Positions 26,691 to 39,700 of a stretch of DNA of 64,000 nt are shown piece by piece. The notes beneath the pieces were generated by a model that was not told the origin of the DNA, did no database searches, and worked only from the letters and a program-made list of their open reading frames with translations. The position numbers and the translations under genes are program-made. This stretch comes from Ipomoea triloba (lineage: Eukaryota; Streptophyta; Magnoliopsida; Solanales; Convolvulaceae), in assembly GCF_003576645.1 (NCBI RefSeq), contig NC_044920.1, forward strand, positions 20,016,684-20,080,683. Direction: 5' to 3'. Numbering within the stretch: the stretch's first letter is position 1; every line of letters begins with the position of its first letter.

Positions 26691-29595
26691 ACAAATTCTC
26701 AAAATTTATTTCTTTGTTCTAATCAGGAGCTTCTTGAGTGTCGAAAAAGAAATTATCTCTCTGGTGGAAAAGACAACTGGTCATCTTCTCTGGTGGGAAA
26801 GGTGACAAGTCCAGTCACCTTCTCTAGTGGAGAAGGCAACTAGATAGGTCGCCTTCTCCAATTGTGGAGAAGGAGACCAGAGTCCGGTCGCCGATTGTCT
26901 TCTCTGGTTAGGCCACCCGGATTATTATTTTTTTAATTTTTATTTTCGCTAGAATTTTTTTGTCGAAAATGTTGTCAGAATCTTAATGACCAGTTATTTT
27001 AGGTGAATAACCGGTTATTGGGTTTAGACGCATCAAAATATTAAGTTTAAGTGTTTAATTGCACTTTTTTAAAGTTCAAGAGCCTAGTTGTACTTTTGCC
27101 TAAAGTTCAAGGGTATATTTGACTCTTTTCTCTTTTTAGACTTTTCAATACTTGACTATCAACGAAAATGAAGTCAATGAAAAATACTCGTTCTAGTCAA
27201 ACGAAAAATTACCAATTTTGACGAAAAATATCTTATGAGAATTTTATTTCAAAGACATTTTTCATATTGTTTTATCCCATGCTCAATTCTCTCCCTCTCC
27301 CTTCCTCTGAGTTGTATCACATGGGTAGATTGTCTTACCATATATCTGGTTATTATTTAAACTCAGTTTCGCTAGTTTGGTTAAATATGAATCTAACTAA
27401 TCGAACTAAGACAAACATTAAAAATCTTGGCTCGACCCATAGTCCAAAACATTAATGAACATTTAACTTCCTTTTTTATTTTTCAATTTCTTTAGTTCAA
27501 ATTAATATGATTATATTTATCAATTTATGTATTTATTTTTATTATAATAAGTTACAAATCTATTTATATTATAATTATTATTAATCTTAATGATTATTAT
27601 AACTCAATTTCTAATTTTATTTTGATATAAATAATAATTACTATCAGCATTAAAATAATTATTATTTTGTAGGAAATAATTTTATAATAAAAAATCTATG
27701 TTCATGGTTTTAAAAATTGAACCAAAAAAAGTAAAACTTTCTAAATTTTAGTCAAACACTATAAAATGAAAATATTTTTCTAACAATGTATTGTATTATT
27801 CTCTAGAAAATATTTTTCATGTTTCAAAATGAACTATTATCCTCCTATTAAAATATTTTCATTCCTCTCCACCTTATTATGCAACAACTTTAGTATCTCT
27901 TTGGAAAATAAAGTTCAATATCATATTAGAATAAAGAGCGCGCGATAAAGAATTTTATTTAATATATATATACATATATACATATATATATATATGTGTG
28001 TGTGTGTATATATATATATTAAAAAGTTCATACACATTAAAATATATTTAAATTTAATCTTTAAACATTTATATTGATAGAAAAATTAATAATGACCTAC
28101 AATTAGTACCTGTAATTTTTAGAACAATTAACATATGCAAACTTTGTTTTGAATTATATGTCACTTGGTTTATTTAAATAAAATTAATAATAATATTAAC
28201 AAAATTTTTAAAAACATGCATTTTAAAACAAAATTTAAATATTTTATTTGTACAATAGATTACAAATTTAAAATTTTAATTGCTTTTATTAAATTTTCTA
28301 TCAATATAAATTTAAAAAATTAAAATTAAAACTATTGAAATGCGTATGGAAAATTTCTTTAAATATATATGATCGATACCTTCGAGTAGGGTACCCAACC
28401 TGTAGAGCCCCTAGTATCTGGAGCCCATCGACCGACTCCCTTTTCTAAGTGGATGGGCCGAGTACGAACGCCCGAGCAACCCAACTAACGTAGGCAGTCT
28501 GATCACGATGCTCAACTGTGGACTTGCGGGGAATCTTGGCGAATATGGTGGGATTCTTTCCTAATCCATATTAGGTAGTTTAATGGCGGTTTTGACAGCT
28601 TTCTTAAGCCCAAGTTTGTTAATTCCTTCCTTCTTTCCTTCTTAATGTTAATTAAAACCTTTATACGCTTATAACTTGAATGCGAAAGCACAAATAATAA
28701 TGAACCGCATGTAAATCAAATTAATCAACTAAACAATGTTCATGATTATGGATCTTTAATTAAAACAAGAATATATATAAAGACTTACTTGATTCCATTG
28801 ACATGTAATCTCTAACCTGAACAATCAAGAATGCTTCTCCTCTCTGATCTGTATGCCTTAATCACCTCCTGGTGATATGGAGACTAGAAAACTCAGAGAC
28901 TAAAAACCTTATGATCAGAAACCATATTGTCCCTAGAGTTTTCTTGGATATTTATAGATGTGATGAGAAACTCTCTTTCAAGAGGAATGGGAAACCTCCT
29001 TTTAGGAGAACCCATATCCTTTTTCCATTATACATCTTTTAACCCTTATAAACTTAAATTTTAACAGAATGAGAGGGAGGGAATTTCACCCAGTAATTCC
29101 GCCTTTATACATCACCAATCATCAACATGAGTATTTTCAAAAAAAAAAAAAGTCATCAACGTGAGTCCCTTATGGAATTACAACCTTTATTATATAAATC
29201 AATGTTAGGAGATAATTATTTCTAATAGTCTCCCACTTGATTCATATAAGCATGACACCTTTATTATATGAATCAACGTTAGGAATAAATTATTTCTAAC
29301 ATTCTCCCACTTGATTCATATAAGTATGACTTTACATTTTCAACCCTTAATTTGAGCTCACTTAATATGAAAATGTAGAAGTCAGAACCTCATCGAACTT
29401 TACTAACCCAATCATGGCAGTTACAGGCCTGACATAGCGTCCTGCTCCCTTCCATGTATCACAGTTAATAAGAATTCGAACCATAATAATAAGGTCAAAA
29501 TCTGAAATAACCTTATTCCGAATGCTAGCTTGGTAGTCACCACCCCTAGGTTATTTAAAATTGAACATTGACGTGGCAATGGACTTTCATAACAG
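26691..29595. other. repeat-rich region without genes
   Basis: 26760-26930 repeats phrases such as GGTCGCCTTCTCC found in the adjacent TIR element. 27000-27130 resembles a Mutator-like end (AAGTTCAAGGGTATATTTGAC), which recurs near 55240. 27960-28020 is a TA/TG microsatellite. 28370-29560 reads like LTR or untranslated retroelement sequence and contains a duplicated phrase TCTCCCACTTGATTCATATA at about 29230 and 29300. No conserved protein. Confidence 0.5.
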
Positions 29596-30032
29596 GTGAA
29601 TGGGGTTTGGCTGGGTAGGGTGCAGGCAGTGATACTGTTTCGAATGGAGGGTCTTTATTTGGTTAAAGAAGCAGAAGCCATGGGTGCTAGGGAGGCGTTG
29701 AGCTGGTTAAAGCAGATGGGTTGGGAGCGAGTTGTTCTTGAAACAGATGCACAGGTGGTCACAAGCGCGGTTCAATCAGGCATGAATCTATCTCCGTTTG
29801 GGACTATTATTCATGACATTCAAGTTCTTTTGCAAGATCTTCCAAATGTTAAATTTGTTTTTGCTAAGCGTAGTCGTAATATAGTAGCACATTCCGTGGC
29901 TTCTTATGCTTTATGTAATACTGAGGGGGGTCTAGTTGAGTTTTTAGATTCTATCCCTCGGTTCATCTCGGATGTTGTTTGTTTCTCTTGATTTATGAAA
30001 GTCGTTGGTTTTATCTTTAAAAAAAAAAACAG
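29596..30032 (+). mobile_element. 3' end of a LINE with RNase H-like domain
   Basis: An open frame of 131 residues (29596-29991) has the plant RVT_3/RNase H-like pattern: AEAMGAREALSWL near the start, LETDAQVV with the acidic pair, and AKRSRNIVAHSVASYA near the end. This domain closes many plant non-LTR retrotransposons. A short A tract at about 30019-30030 follows the stop, as at LINE 3' ends. The upstream endonuclease and reverse transcriptase are absent, so the copy is 5'-truncated. The frame's first codon is not a true start. Confidence 0.8.
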
Positions 30033-30183
30033 TATTAATAGTTATCAGTAATTAAATCTTATTAGAAAATACAATGACTAATTTATGCAAAATAAATTAA
30101 AGTAGTATATCAACTAAATTGTATAATACGGTATAGTACAAATACCAACTAGGTATTTGACATTTTGATCGTTGTACTAATAA

Positions 30184-30367
30184 TACTCCATCTATTCTAT
30201 TTTATGTGTTTGGTTCAGTTGATGAGCTTTAACTGAAATTATTTTAAATTCAATTTTTTATAATGTTAAGTTTACTGTTAGTATATAAAATTTATATAAT
30301 TAGAAATTATAATTAAAATACGATTGAATAAAAAAATTAAATGTAAAAATACTAAAGAAAACAAGCA
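30184..30367. mobile_element. Stowaway-like MITE, truncated
   Basis: Matches the left 180 bp of the element at 21839 (ACTCCATCTATTCTATTTTA, then the GTTAAGTTTA and ATATAAAATTTATATA segments), then stops where an unrelated AT-rich repeat begins. Confidence 0.75.
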
Positions 30368-31190
30368 CATTTTTAATATACTGAAAGTACATTATTTGTG
30401 TATTGAATGTACATTATTTGATGTTATACAAAATAATATAATTTCAGTATTCAAATAATGTATTTTTCATGAATATAAAATACATTTTTAATTTACTAAA
30501 AGTACATTATTTATATACTGAATGTGCATTATTTGATATCTGATAGTATACAAAATAATATAACTTCAGTATTCAAATAATGCACTTTTAAATAATACAC
30601 TTTATGCATATAAATAAGGAAAATATTATGTGTACTCCCATTTTTACTCTAAATTTTACTCCTACACACAAAATTTTAATGTAGGCATATATATTGAAAC
30701 TCATTTTTAAAAAATGATCAGTACCTGCTACGTCAGAAAGTAAAATTTAGAAAATAAAATTTAAGAGTCAAAGAAGCAACTCTATAAATAATGTAACACG
30801 GTCCATCCCACAATGATAGACCCGACCAATGTCATCGTTTTCCCACTCTGTTCTGACTTCTGACTCAGCTAGATCAAGTGCACACAAGGATATTGGGTTG
30901 TCATTGGTGACGGCAACAACCAAGGATATTGGGTCATCGTCATTGATGATGGCAACCAATATTACCACTTCAATTAATTAACGAGCCTAATGATTACAAT
31001 ACCAATTCAAACTTAAAGTACATGTATAATCGGTATTGATATTGATTGACATTATAAATTTTTGCTATAATATTATATGGTGGACCATGGTCTACAATGC
31101 ATTGTGGATCATAATCATTATAAATTTACCAAACTGGCTCTCGCCCACAGTTGTAATATTTTTTGAATTACTGTCTCGTAATCCCCCTCC
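30368..31190. other. repeat-derived spacer with a decayed TGACG palindrome
   Basis: 30370-30600 copies the repeat block at 23040. At 30890-30960 the phrase ATATTGGGT-TCATTG-TGA appears twice; the first contains TGTCA-TTGG-TGACG (30899-30912). This matches the repeated sites upstream of the small genes at 43-52 kb. A CATGGTCTACAATGC repeat end lies at 31085. Confidence 0.5.
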
Positions 31191-31299
31191 CCCCTCCCTC
31201 CGCGATGACGATGGCTGATTATTCTCTTCAGGTTCCCTTTACTGCTCTTTCTTTCTTTCCTGTTCTTTCTGTCAGCCTTCTACTTCATTATTGCTACAC

Positions 31300-34050
31300 A
31301 CCCCTCCCCCTTTATATATATAATATATATTCTTGATCATTTCGAATGGAGTGTTATACTTTGTAGTGGGTTTTGAATTCAAAAATTATGTTTTTGGTTT
31401 TGGATTTATGTTTTACTAAATTCTGTTCATAATTCAATTGTATATATCTTTTTTGTGTATGGATTTTGTCTCTGGCATTGTTGATTTATATAGGGTTCTG
31501 ATAATTCGTATTTAATTATTTGTGGGTTTCGGAGTTCCTGAGTCAATCCGGTAATTGACAGTCTGCTTTCAGTATAAGGATAGAGGGTTCTGATAATTTG
31601 TATTAACTGTTCGTGGGTTTTGAGTTCCTGTGTCAATCGGTAATATTTTGACAGTCTGCTTTCAATTCGTTATTTCATCATTTTTGAATTCAAAAATTCT
31701 GTTTTTTTTTTGTGTGTTTATGTTTTACTATTTACTAAATACTGTTCGTAATTCATTTGTATATCTTTTTTGTGTATGAGTTTTGTCTCTGACTCTATTT
31801 ATTGATAGAGGTTTCTAATAACTTGTAGTAATTATTTGTGGGATTTTGAGTTCCTGAATCAGTAATAATTTATAGAGGGTTCTGATAATTTGTTGTAATT
31901 ATTTGTGGTTTTGGAGTTCCTGAGTTGATCTGGTAATATTTTGACTGTCTGCTTTCAATAGGTAATTCTTTCAATAGGTAATTCGTTATTCATCGTTTTT
32001 TGTGGGGTTTGTGTGCTTTGATCAGTAAGTGTTTCATTTTTGGATACAAGTTGAATAGTTATGAAAGATGAATTGTTATGGATTCTTCTTGATCATGGCC
32101 TGTGTGCTTTGAAAAGTTGTTTTTTGATGTAGTGAATTTGGTTTGTTTGATACATTCTGCTGTAACTTATAAAGGTGAATTCTTGATTGAGGCCTGTGTA
32201 CTTGATCATTGTATTTGATGTAGTGAATTTGGTTATTTTGATACATTTTGCTGTAATTTAAGGTAGATTCTTATTGATTCTTTATAATGGGTTGTGTTCT
32301 TTTATCATTATTTGTTCAATTTCTTTTTGATATATATATATTGAATTGGGATATTTGTTCATTATTTGACCTTTGGTGGTTTTAAGTGTAATTTTTTACT
32401 TTTGAAATGATAATGACTTTTAGTTATTTGAAGTGGTTCACTGTTATCATGTATACTTTATTGTTTTTGTTTTTTTTTTAATATTAATTTATCTTCTTTT
32501 CAAGTATTTTAGTTCAAATGAACTGTAACGATTATTGGACCTATGAATTCTTGATTCTGTTTTCTTGGGCTTTTCCTAAATATTGTTTGGTAAATTTAAT
32601 TGTGTATCTTTTAGTGTATGGGTTTTGTTTGTGGTATTGATTTATAGGGTTTTGATAATTCATAGTAATTTTTTTGTGGGTTATGGAGTTCCTTTATTTA
32701 TTTTTAAATATTTAATATAGTGAATGGAGTTGTTTTGACAGTATAGAATTTTTTGGTAAGGCCTTGTGTGCTTTGAATATCTTTTATTTTTGGATATATT
32801 TAATCGTTTTATTTTGACAAATTGTGCTGTAACATAAGGGGAACTGTATGGATTCCTTTCTGATTGATTGAGGTCTGTGTGGTCTGTTATTAACTTCAGT
32901 TATTTTTGATGTAGTATATTGGGTTATTTTGACACATTCTACGGTGAATTCTTATTGATTCTTCTTGTTGGGGCTTTGAGTTCTTTAATCATTATTTGTT
33001 CTATTTGTTTTTGATATATTGAATTGGGTTTATTTTGACACACCCCAGTTATTGTAACGAATTGTGTATGGTTTTCAATGGTTTCAATTGTTTCTAATTT
33101 TTGAAATGATTTTCAGCATTTTAAGTATTCTTTTTAGTTCTTGAAATGATGTTATTTAAGTGTTCTTTTTAGTTTTTGAAATGCTGTTCAGCATTTTTAA
33201 GTGTTTTGAATTGTTCTTTTTATTTTTTTAAAGTGATTTTTTGTAGTAAGTCTTTTGAATTCAAGATTTTGTTTTCTTGAGTTCTTTTACTAAATACTGT
33301 TGGATTCAATTGTATATCTTTTTGTGTACGGGTTTTGTCTCTGTTGTGGAAGTGTTGATTTCTAGTGTTCTGTTTATGTTTATTCGTATGGGTTTTGTCT
33401 CTGTTGTGGAAGTGTTGATTTTTAGTGTTCTGTTTATTGTTTATTCGTAGTAATTATTAGGGGGGTTTTGGATTCCCTTTGTTGTTTTTTTTTAATTTGT
33501 ATTTGTATAAAGTGAATTTGGTTATATTGATAGTGCGTTAAAATATGATGTGAATCCATATTCATTCTTTTTTGTGGGGCTTTTGTGCTTTTTGATAATT
33601 AAGTATTTCATTTTTGGATATTTAATTGCTTTATTTTTTATGAACTCTGTTTTAATATTAGGTGAATTGTTATGGATTTTTTCTGATCTAGACCTGTGAG
33701 CTTTGATCATTAATTGTTCTAGTTGTTTTTGATGTAGTGAATTGAGTTATTTTGACATATTCTGCCTTAATTTAAGGTGAATCTTGATTCTTCTTGATGG
33801 ATCTTTGGGTTCTTTATCATTATTTGCCTTATATATAAATTGGGTTATTTTGACACCATCTTGTGAATAAAGTAAATTTTTCTTTATTTTTCTTCTTTAT
33901 GGAGGCTTGGTATTACATTGTTTCACCTGCATTTAATTGTCTAGTAAGATGGCTACTCTGTACCTTAATTACTTAAGGCATTTAACATAGCATTGCTTAT
34001 AGTATGAGTGGTATTCTCTGGTTTGCCATTTTTTCTTTCATGTACCAGGA
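31300..34050 (+). repeat. T/G-rich tract of diverged ~100-bp tandem repeats
   Basis: The + strand is strongly T-rich and C-poor for 2.7 kb. Phrases recur in order: GATGTAGTGAATTTGGTTATT, then TTGACACATTCTGCTGTAA, GGTGAATTCTTATTGATTC, and a stretch near TTTGATCATTATTTGTTC. They appear at about 32130, 32215, 32885 and 33725, with shorter echoes elsewhere. A second phrase (GAGTTCCTGAGTCAAT, GACAGTCTGCTTTCA) recurs at 31530, 31630 and 31925. It could be a degenerate satellite or a giant intron of a lost gene; no exons were recognised. Confidence 0.6.
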
Positions 34051-35020
34051 ATGAGTATGAGAGTATCCATAGTTCACTCACATCTTTTTTTTACTAGTTA
34101 GACTGTTCGGTTTCTGCGTTAAAATATGTCTTTGTTTATTGTTTACATTTTATTTTCATTCAATTGGTTATGTTAAAATATGTCTTTGTTTATTTTTTAC
34201 ATTTTATTTTCATTCAATTGGTTATGTTGGTCTGCCGAGTGATTAACCTTGGCCTTGAAACCAACGAGAAGAAAATAAAAAAAATAGTTTGCCATTGAAC
34301 TGAAGTAATATTATTATACCTACTCAGTTTCTTATTCATTTTTATTTTGCCATTGACATAAGTGGCATATATGTTTGTTACTCTCTTAGCCTTTTCTTCA
34401 ATTCATTAATAATAAAAACACAATGCAGGTTACTCCTTTCGAAATTAAAAACGAACTACGACCAAACATAAATTAAAGATGTAAAAGGGAAAATAATAAA
34501 TGAAGTAAAAGAAAGGATGATTTTATCAGCAATGTCACTTAACCATAACTAGAGAAAGACGAGATATGCATTGCTTATCCGGTTTTTAAATTATATATTA
34601 TATATTGTGCGATATTTGTAAATTCATATTCTCAATGGGACAGTGGTGATACTCCACATTCGCTTTATTATGCATACTAATTAAAATAACATTATAATGA
34701 TTGATATGAAAATATGATAATTATACCCTTTTTTGGAGGCTACAAAATTCTTAAGTATATGTTATGATGTGGGCCCACAATATTAGGTGATAGAATCAAC
34801 CTAAGTCCTATGTACTGTGGTCTTTTGAAAATTCGTAACTTAAAAAAAATAGGTAAAATTAAATTTTATCAACATGTAATCAGCTAGATATACCACTTAT
34901 AATCAGGTATGTGCGCACTTAACTTGCACTTATTTTGCACTAACAAGCATTTTTAATTTATAATTTTTTATTTATATACAAAAATGTATCAATAAATCTT
35001 GTTGGACATATTTAACTCAG
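34051..35020. other. spacer with duplicated segments
   Basis: A 60-bp phrase beginning AATATGTCTTTGTTTATT is directly repeated at about 34125 and 34171. 34860-34930 (ATGTAATCAGCTAGATA) recurs at about 39340, showing that the flanks of the AP2/ERF copies were duplicated with them. No gene. Confidence 0.5.
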
Positions 35021-35021
35021 A

Positions 35022-35460
35022 TGTAACATAAACATCTAACTTACAATCAATCATGTTGATTTTCATCTTGGTGGACCATATATATAAAAACATAAAGCCC
35101 AGTATGTAGTGCACCCACACTGTATACAACTTCAACTACTCAATTTTAAATCTCATTTGGCGGGTGTTGGTTGTGTTGGTTGAACTTCGTCACGGGAGAT
35201 GCATGTAATACATGGCCATGTCGTAGGCTCGAGTAGTGGGGCCACCACAGTTTTATATGTGCCCGTTTAAGTTATATCCTTGTGTTTTAAACTTACTCAC
35301 AAATCTTAGCCACCCACTTCATCATGTGACCCCTTTGTATGGCTTCTCTCCACTCCTTCAGCTCCAGTGGTAGTTCCAACTCCATTTTTTGCACTTGCAT
35401 CGATCAAAACAGAACTCCCAATTTTTTTCTTTAATTGTTTGTGTTTGAATTTAGTATATA
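35022..35460 (-). pseudogene. heavily decayed AP2/ERF copy
   Basis: Aligns by eye in the same order with the better copy at 37236-37694: TGTAACATAAACATCT at its 3' end, a GCCATGTCGTAGGC block, CTTAGCCACCCACTT and ACTCCATTTTTTGCAC near the start, then a similar 5' leader (TTTAATTGTTTGTGTTTGA). The position of the start codon is changed and many stops and shifts occur. Non-functional. Confidence 0.65.
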
Positions 35461-37235
35461 GAAGGAAAGGGATTGAAAATTAGGGAGAAGCATAGAACAA
35501 GGAATGTTTTATCATGAGATTGAGATAATCATTTTACATGTGCAATGTGTGGGCGTAGCTAAGTCTTATATACTGAGATAAAAATTATAAACAATACTAT
35601 GTATAACTGTATAAGGATGATAAAAAGAAAAATAATAAAGGAAGCAATTAATTTAATTTTAATATTTAAACATATGTTGGATAGTGATAGAATTAATTCA
35701 ATTCAATGATTGATTTAAAACTTTAGGAATTTCTATTATCAGCTAATTCAACTAGAAATATATATCTAGCGCACCACTAATAATGCCCAGATGCTGCAAC
35801 CCTAAGGACTATATATGATTTTAGTTTCTACTTTAATTTCTTATACTGTAGTTCCTACTTTAAAAAATTGCATATGCTAAACGGAATGAAAAATTTTCAC
35901 GAGGATGAAGAATTTCTACTCCCCATATCAATATTCACAAGTTAAGGAAGAGCATCCATGTCCTTAAAACTCAAGGATATAATTAGTCAGCAAATTAAGC
36001 CAGATAAATTGCACTCTAAAATAAGCAAAATCATGTGCAACTGATTCCATAAAAACTCATATATGCAACGCTATGATCTTAGTGATAACTGGTATGTGGG
36101 AGAATAATTGAGCAGTGGACATTGGGAAGTCAACCGACTTTGAAACTAAAAGTCTCTGATTTCATACATACATGCATTTGATCAGACCTTCCATCTATTT
36201 ATAGCAAATGGAAAGTTTAGTCTACAACTTTAATTTATGGGAGTAAAGTAATAGAACGCTTTGGAAAGTCACAAGTCTACCAGCTAAACATGATAATATC
36301 CTTATACAGACCTAGATTATATATATTCTAAGCTTATTCTGGTTGTCTAGCTTACTAGTTGTGTAGACTGTTCCATTAACTAAGTATCAGGCTATAGAGA
36401 TTAACCAAAATTAGAGATCATATATGCATTTGACCGTTGCAAACTTATATTTCTAATAGCACGGTGGTGGTGCCCCAAAATCAAGTTGTCAGGCACTTGA
36501 TTAAAATAACATTATATTATCTATATTGATGAGATGCATTTTTTTTTTTTGCTTACTCATATTCACAATGAGGAGGTGGTAGTACCCCAAAATCAAGTTG
36601 TCATGCATATTGATTAAATAACATTATATTATCTATATAGGTGATAAGTGTTTTTTTATTTATAAATTGGGTGAGCTCATATTCGACGGTGGTGGTGTCC
36701 CATTATAACTATATATATTGGTGAGTTGTAAGTATTGCCACCGCCTTCAACATTACCAGAAAGAGTAGTGTAAGTTTTTTGGGAGTTTCTCTAAAATTGG
36801 TAAACTTAGACTATAATAATCATGGTGTGTTGCTTTACAATCTAAGCAGGGAATTAGTAGAGATTAATTCCCTTGTATATATGTGTTTGATGCAAATTAA
36901 ACTTTACCTTATTATTAAAAGCCAACAATGAATTGAATCACTTTGGAAGACAATAATAAGAAGGCTTTATCCAATAAAACATCCATCCATCCATGATAGA
37001 TATCTCAAACTTTAGTCATAAAACTGGTTATTATTACTTCTCTGATCCTCAATGCAAAACCATCACTTACGCACTTTCCCAAACTATTCTTCACAACTCC
37101 AGAACTCCTAGAAAAAAAGGCTTTGCAAAATTTTTCACTCTTCTTATTTAACCTATTTATTTCACTTTCAGTTGAGGCTGATTTGCAAAGAAATAAATCC
37201 TTAAACCTTTAATTTGTGGGCAGGTCAGGGTAGGA
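35461..37235. repeat. duplicated spacer with GGTGGTGCCCCAAAATCAAG blocks
   Basis: The phrase GGTGGTG-CCCAAAATCAAGTTGTCA followed by GATTAAAATAACATTATA recurs at about 36465, 36575 and, weaker, 34640, 36690, 40030 and 40165. It marks repeated units that travelled with the AP2/ERF copies. No intact ORF. Confidence 0.6.
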
Positions 37236-37694
37236 TTAGTCGAGGTGAGGGTACTTGTTCAAGTCAGGTGTAACATAAACATCTGACTCGGGGCGGTGAT
37301 CAACAACGTTGACGCTCATCTGAGTGGACGATATATGTATCCCCCTCTGAATTGCATCGATCCTATATCCAACTGTCGTGGCTCGATTCTGAATCTCCTT
37401 TGGCGTGAGTTGGCGGTGGTGGCCATCACCAACCAGGCAATCGGGGAAGTTAAGCTTGGCTCCCGGGCCACGCAAGTAAAAGAGGGCCACGTCATAGGCC
37501 AGAGCAGCAGCCACCGGAGTATAGTAGGAGCCGAGTCAGAGCCTTGTATTCGTATCGCGAATCTTAGCTACCCACTTTCCCCACTTTCTCATACGAATCC
37601 CTTTGCATGGATTCTTTTGCTTAGGCCCTCGCTTCTTCTTTTCCGCTCCTCCACCTCTACTAGCTCCAACACCATCTCCGCTACCGGCAGCCAT
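37236..37694 (-). pseudogene. AP2/ERF (DREB A-5 / group II-like) gene with internal stop
   Basis: ATG at 37694 opens a frame of 153 codons ending TAA at 37236. It encodes a Ser/Gly-rich lead, then an AP2 domain: GIRMRKWGKWVAKIRDTNTR, and after the break, TPVAAALAYDVALFYLRGPGAKLNFPD. A C-terminal motif TPKEIQNRATTVGYRIDA is typical of group II ERF proteins, which are small DNA-binding regulators. Codon 53 (37538-37536) is TGA where the family has the Trp of the WLGSY strand, and two codons usual before it are missing, so the DNA-binding domain is interrupted. The frame is otherwise open, suggesting recent loss. A sequencing error at the TGA is possible but would not replace the missing codons. 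Confidence 0.82.
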
Positions 37695-37829
37695 CAAACC
37701 AAAACCACAACTCTAATTTTCTTTTAATTTTCTCTCTTAATGTGTATAGAAGGGAAGGGGGAAGCGGCTTGCTTATATACTCTGAAGGGAAGCTGAAATC
37801 CAATTATATAGAATGGGAAGAAAATTATT

Positions 37830-39250
37830 TTAAATTTTTTATTAGATTGAGAGTATTATCTTTATGTGCAGCGTTATCATGTGAAGATGCGTTTAAAAAT
37901 TTTCATTAGATTGATGCTATTATCTTTTATATGTAGTGTCATCATCTGAAGTTGTTTTTTAAATATTTTCATTAACTTGACACTATTATCTTTTATGCGC
38001 GGTGCCATTATGTGAAGGTGCCTCCTATGAATAAAACTAATATAGATTTATATGTAGTGACGTACATAATATTTTATATACAAACTTCTAGCTAGTTTCT
38101 TAGTATTCATGTTTTACTCACCCTATATATGGTATGTTTTAGTTCATCCATAAAAAAAAATAAAAAAAAGTGGAAATCAAGTTATATAGGATGAGATTAG
38201 AAAATTGTAATGAGATTGAAATATTATCTTTCATATATGTGCCATCATGTGAAGGTGCCTCATAAGAATAAAAATGGTATAGATTTATACATAGGGAGGT
38301 ACGTAATATTATACACGCTTCTAGTTTCTTATTATTCATTTTTCACTCACAACATATATGGTTGTTTTAGTTCATCAAAAAAAAAAAAAAAGAGTGGAAA
38401 TCAAGTTGATGAGAAAATTTCCATGAAATTGAAATATTATCTTTCATATATGTGCCATCGTGTGAAGGTGTCTCGTAAGAATAAAAACGGTATAGATTTA
38501 TACATAGGGAGGTACGTAATATTATACACGCTTCTAGTTTCTTATTATTCATTTTTCACTCACAGCATATATGGTTGTTTTAGTTCATCAAAAAAAAAAA
38601 AAAGAAGAGTGGAAATCAAGTTGATGAGAAAATTTCCATGAAATTGAAATATTATCTTTCATGTGTCATCATGTGAAGGTGGCTTGTAAGGATGAAAACG
38701 GTATACATTTATATGGAGTGAGGTAATATTATACACACTTCTAGTTTCATATTATTCATTTTTTTACTCACGGCATATATAGTATGTTTTAGTTCATTCC
38801 AAAAAAAAAAAAAGAGTGGAAATCAGGTTATATAGGATGAGAAAAAAATATTTCTATTAGTTTGACATGTTATCTGATCTTTCATGCATGTGTCATCATG
38901 TAAAGGCGCCTCGTAAGGAAAAAAATAGTATATATACATTTATATGAAGTGATTCAAAAAAAAAAAAAAAGAAGAGTGGAAATTAAGTTATATAGTATGA
39001 GAAAAAAAAATCATTAGATTGACACCCATATTATCTTTCATGTATCATCATGTGAAGGTGCCTTGTAAGGATAAAAACGATATACATTTTTTTGAAGTGA
39101 CGTACATAATATTATACACACTTCTAGTTTCTTATTATTCATGTTGTACTCACCGCATATATGGGGTCATATAGGACGATGAGAAAAAAAATTCCATTAA
39201 ATTGACATATTATCTTTCATGTGTTATCATGTGAATGTGCCTAGTGATTA
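37830..39250 (+). repeat. tandem array of ~215-bp units
   Basis: Units share GAAATATTATCTTTCATATATG, TGCCATCATGTGAAGGTGCC, a TAGGGAGGTACGTAATATTA stretch, CTTCTAGTTTCTTATTATTC and an A tract followed by GTGGAAATCAAGTT. Clear units begin at about 38136, 38363, 38578 and 38787. Shorter or more diverged ones lie at 37850-38130 and 38948-39250. The central units are nearly identical, which points to recent unequal exchange. It directly abuts the 5' side of the AP2/ERF pseudogene. Confidence 0.85.
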
Positions 39251-39289
39251 GTTCAGGGATCAATTATCCAAGTGATCGAGGATAGTTGT

Positions 39290-39700
39290 TTAGTGTAATG
39301 TAAACATCTGAGTTACAATCAATCATGTTTTTATTAACATGTAATCAGCTAGATACCAGTATACCACTTATCATGCACTTATTTTGCACTTAATCTGCAC
39401 TAACTTATCTTTCACATTTACCTTCCAAACAAATCAAAACAAAATTAATATAGTTTAAAAGGCAGCCTTCCTCGCGCTATTCGATCATATGTACGTATAC
39501 ATGGCTTCTTTTGTTTGCCCTAGCTAACGCTTCTTCTTCTCCACTCCTTAGACTCAGCTCTAACTCCATTTTCTGCACCTACATCCATTAAAGCAAAACT
39601 TGCAATTTTTTGGTTCTCTTAATTGTTTGTGTTGATTTTAGTATATTGTGTATATATATATAGAAGGGAAGTGGCTGGAAAGAGAAGAAAAGTAAAAGGA
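39290..39700 (-). pseudogene. third decayed AP2/ERF copy
   Basis: Keeps the 3' phrase (AATGTAAACATCTGAGTTAC), a CTAACGCTTCTTCTTCTCCACTCC block, an ATG-equivalent at about 39588 and the leader (GTTTGTGTTGATTTTAGTAT) seen at the other two copies. Most of the AP2 domain has been deleted. Non-functional. Confidence 0.6.

Noticed and set aside
31211..31231. Possible first exon (MADYSLQ followed by GT)
   Set aside because: Seven codons before a GT is too little evidence; no downstream exon was recognised.
38210..38641. 143-residue open frame
   Set aside because: It spans two units of the ~215-bp tandem repeat and repeats itself; open by chance of the repeat, not a gene.
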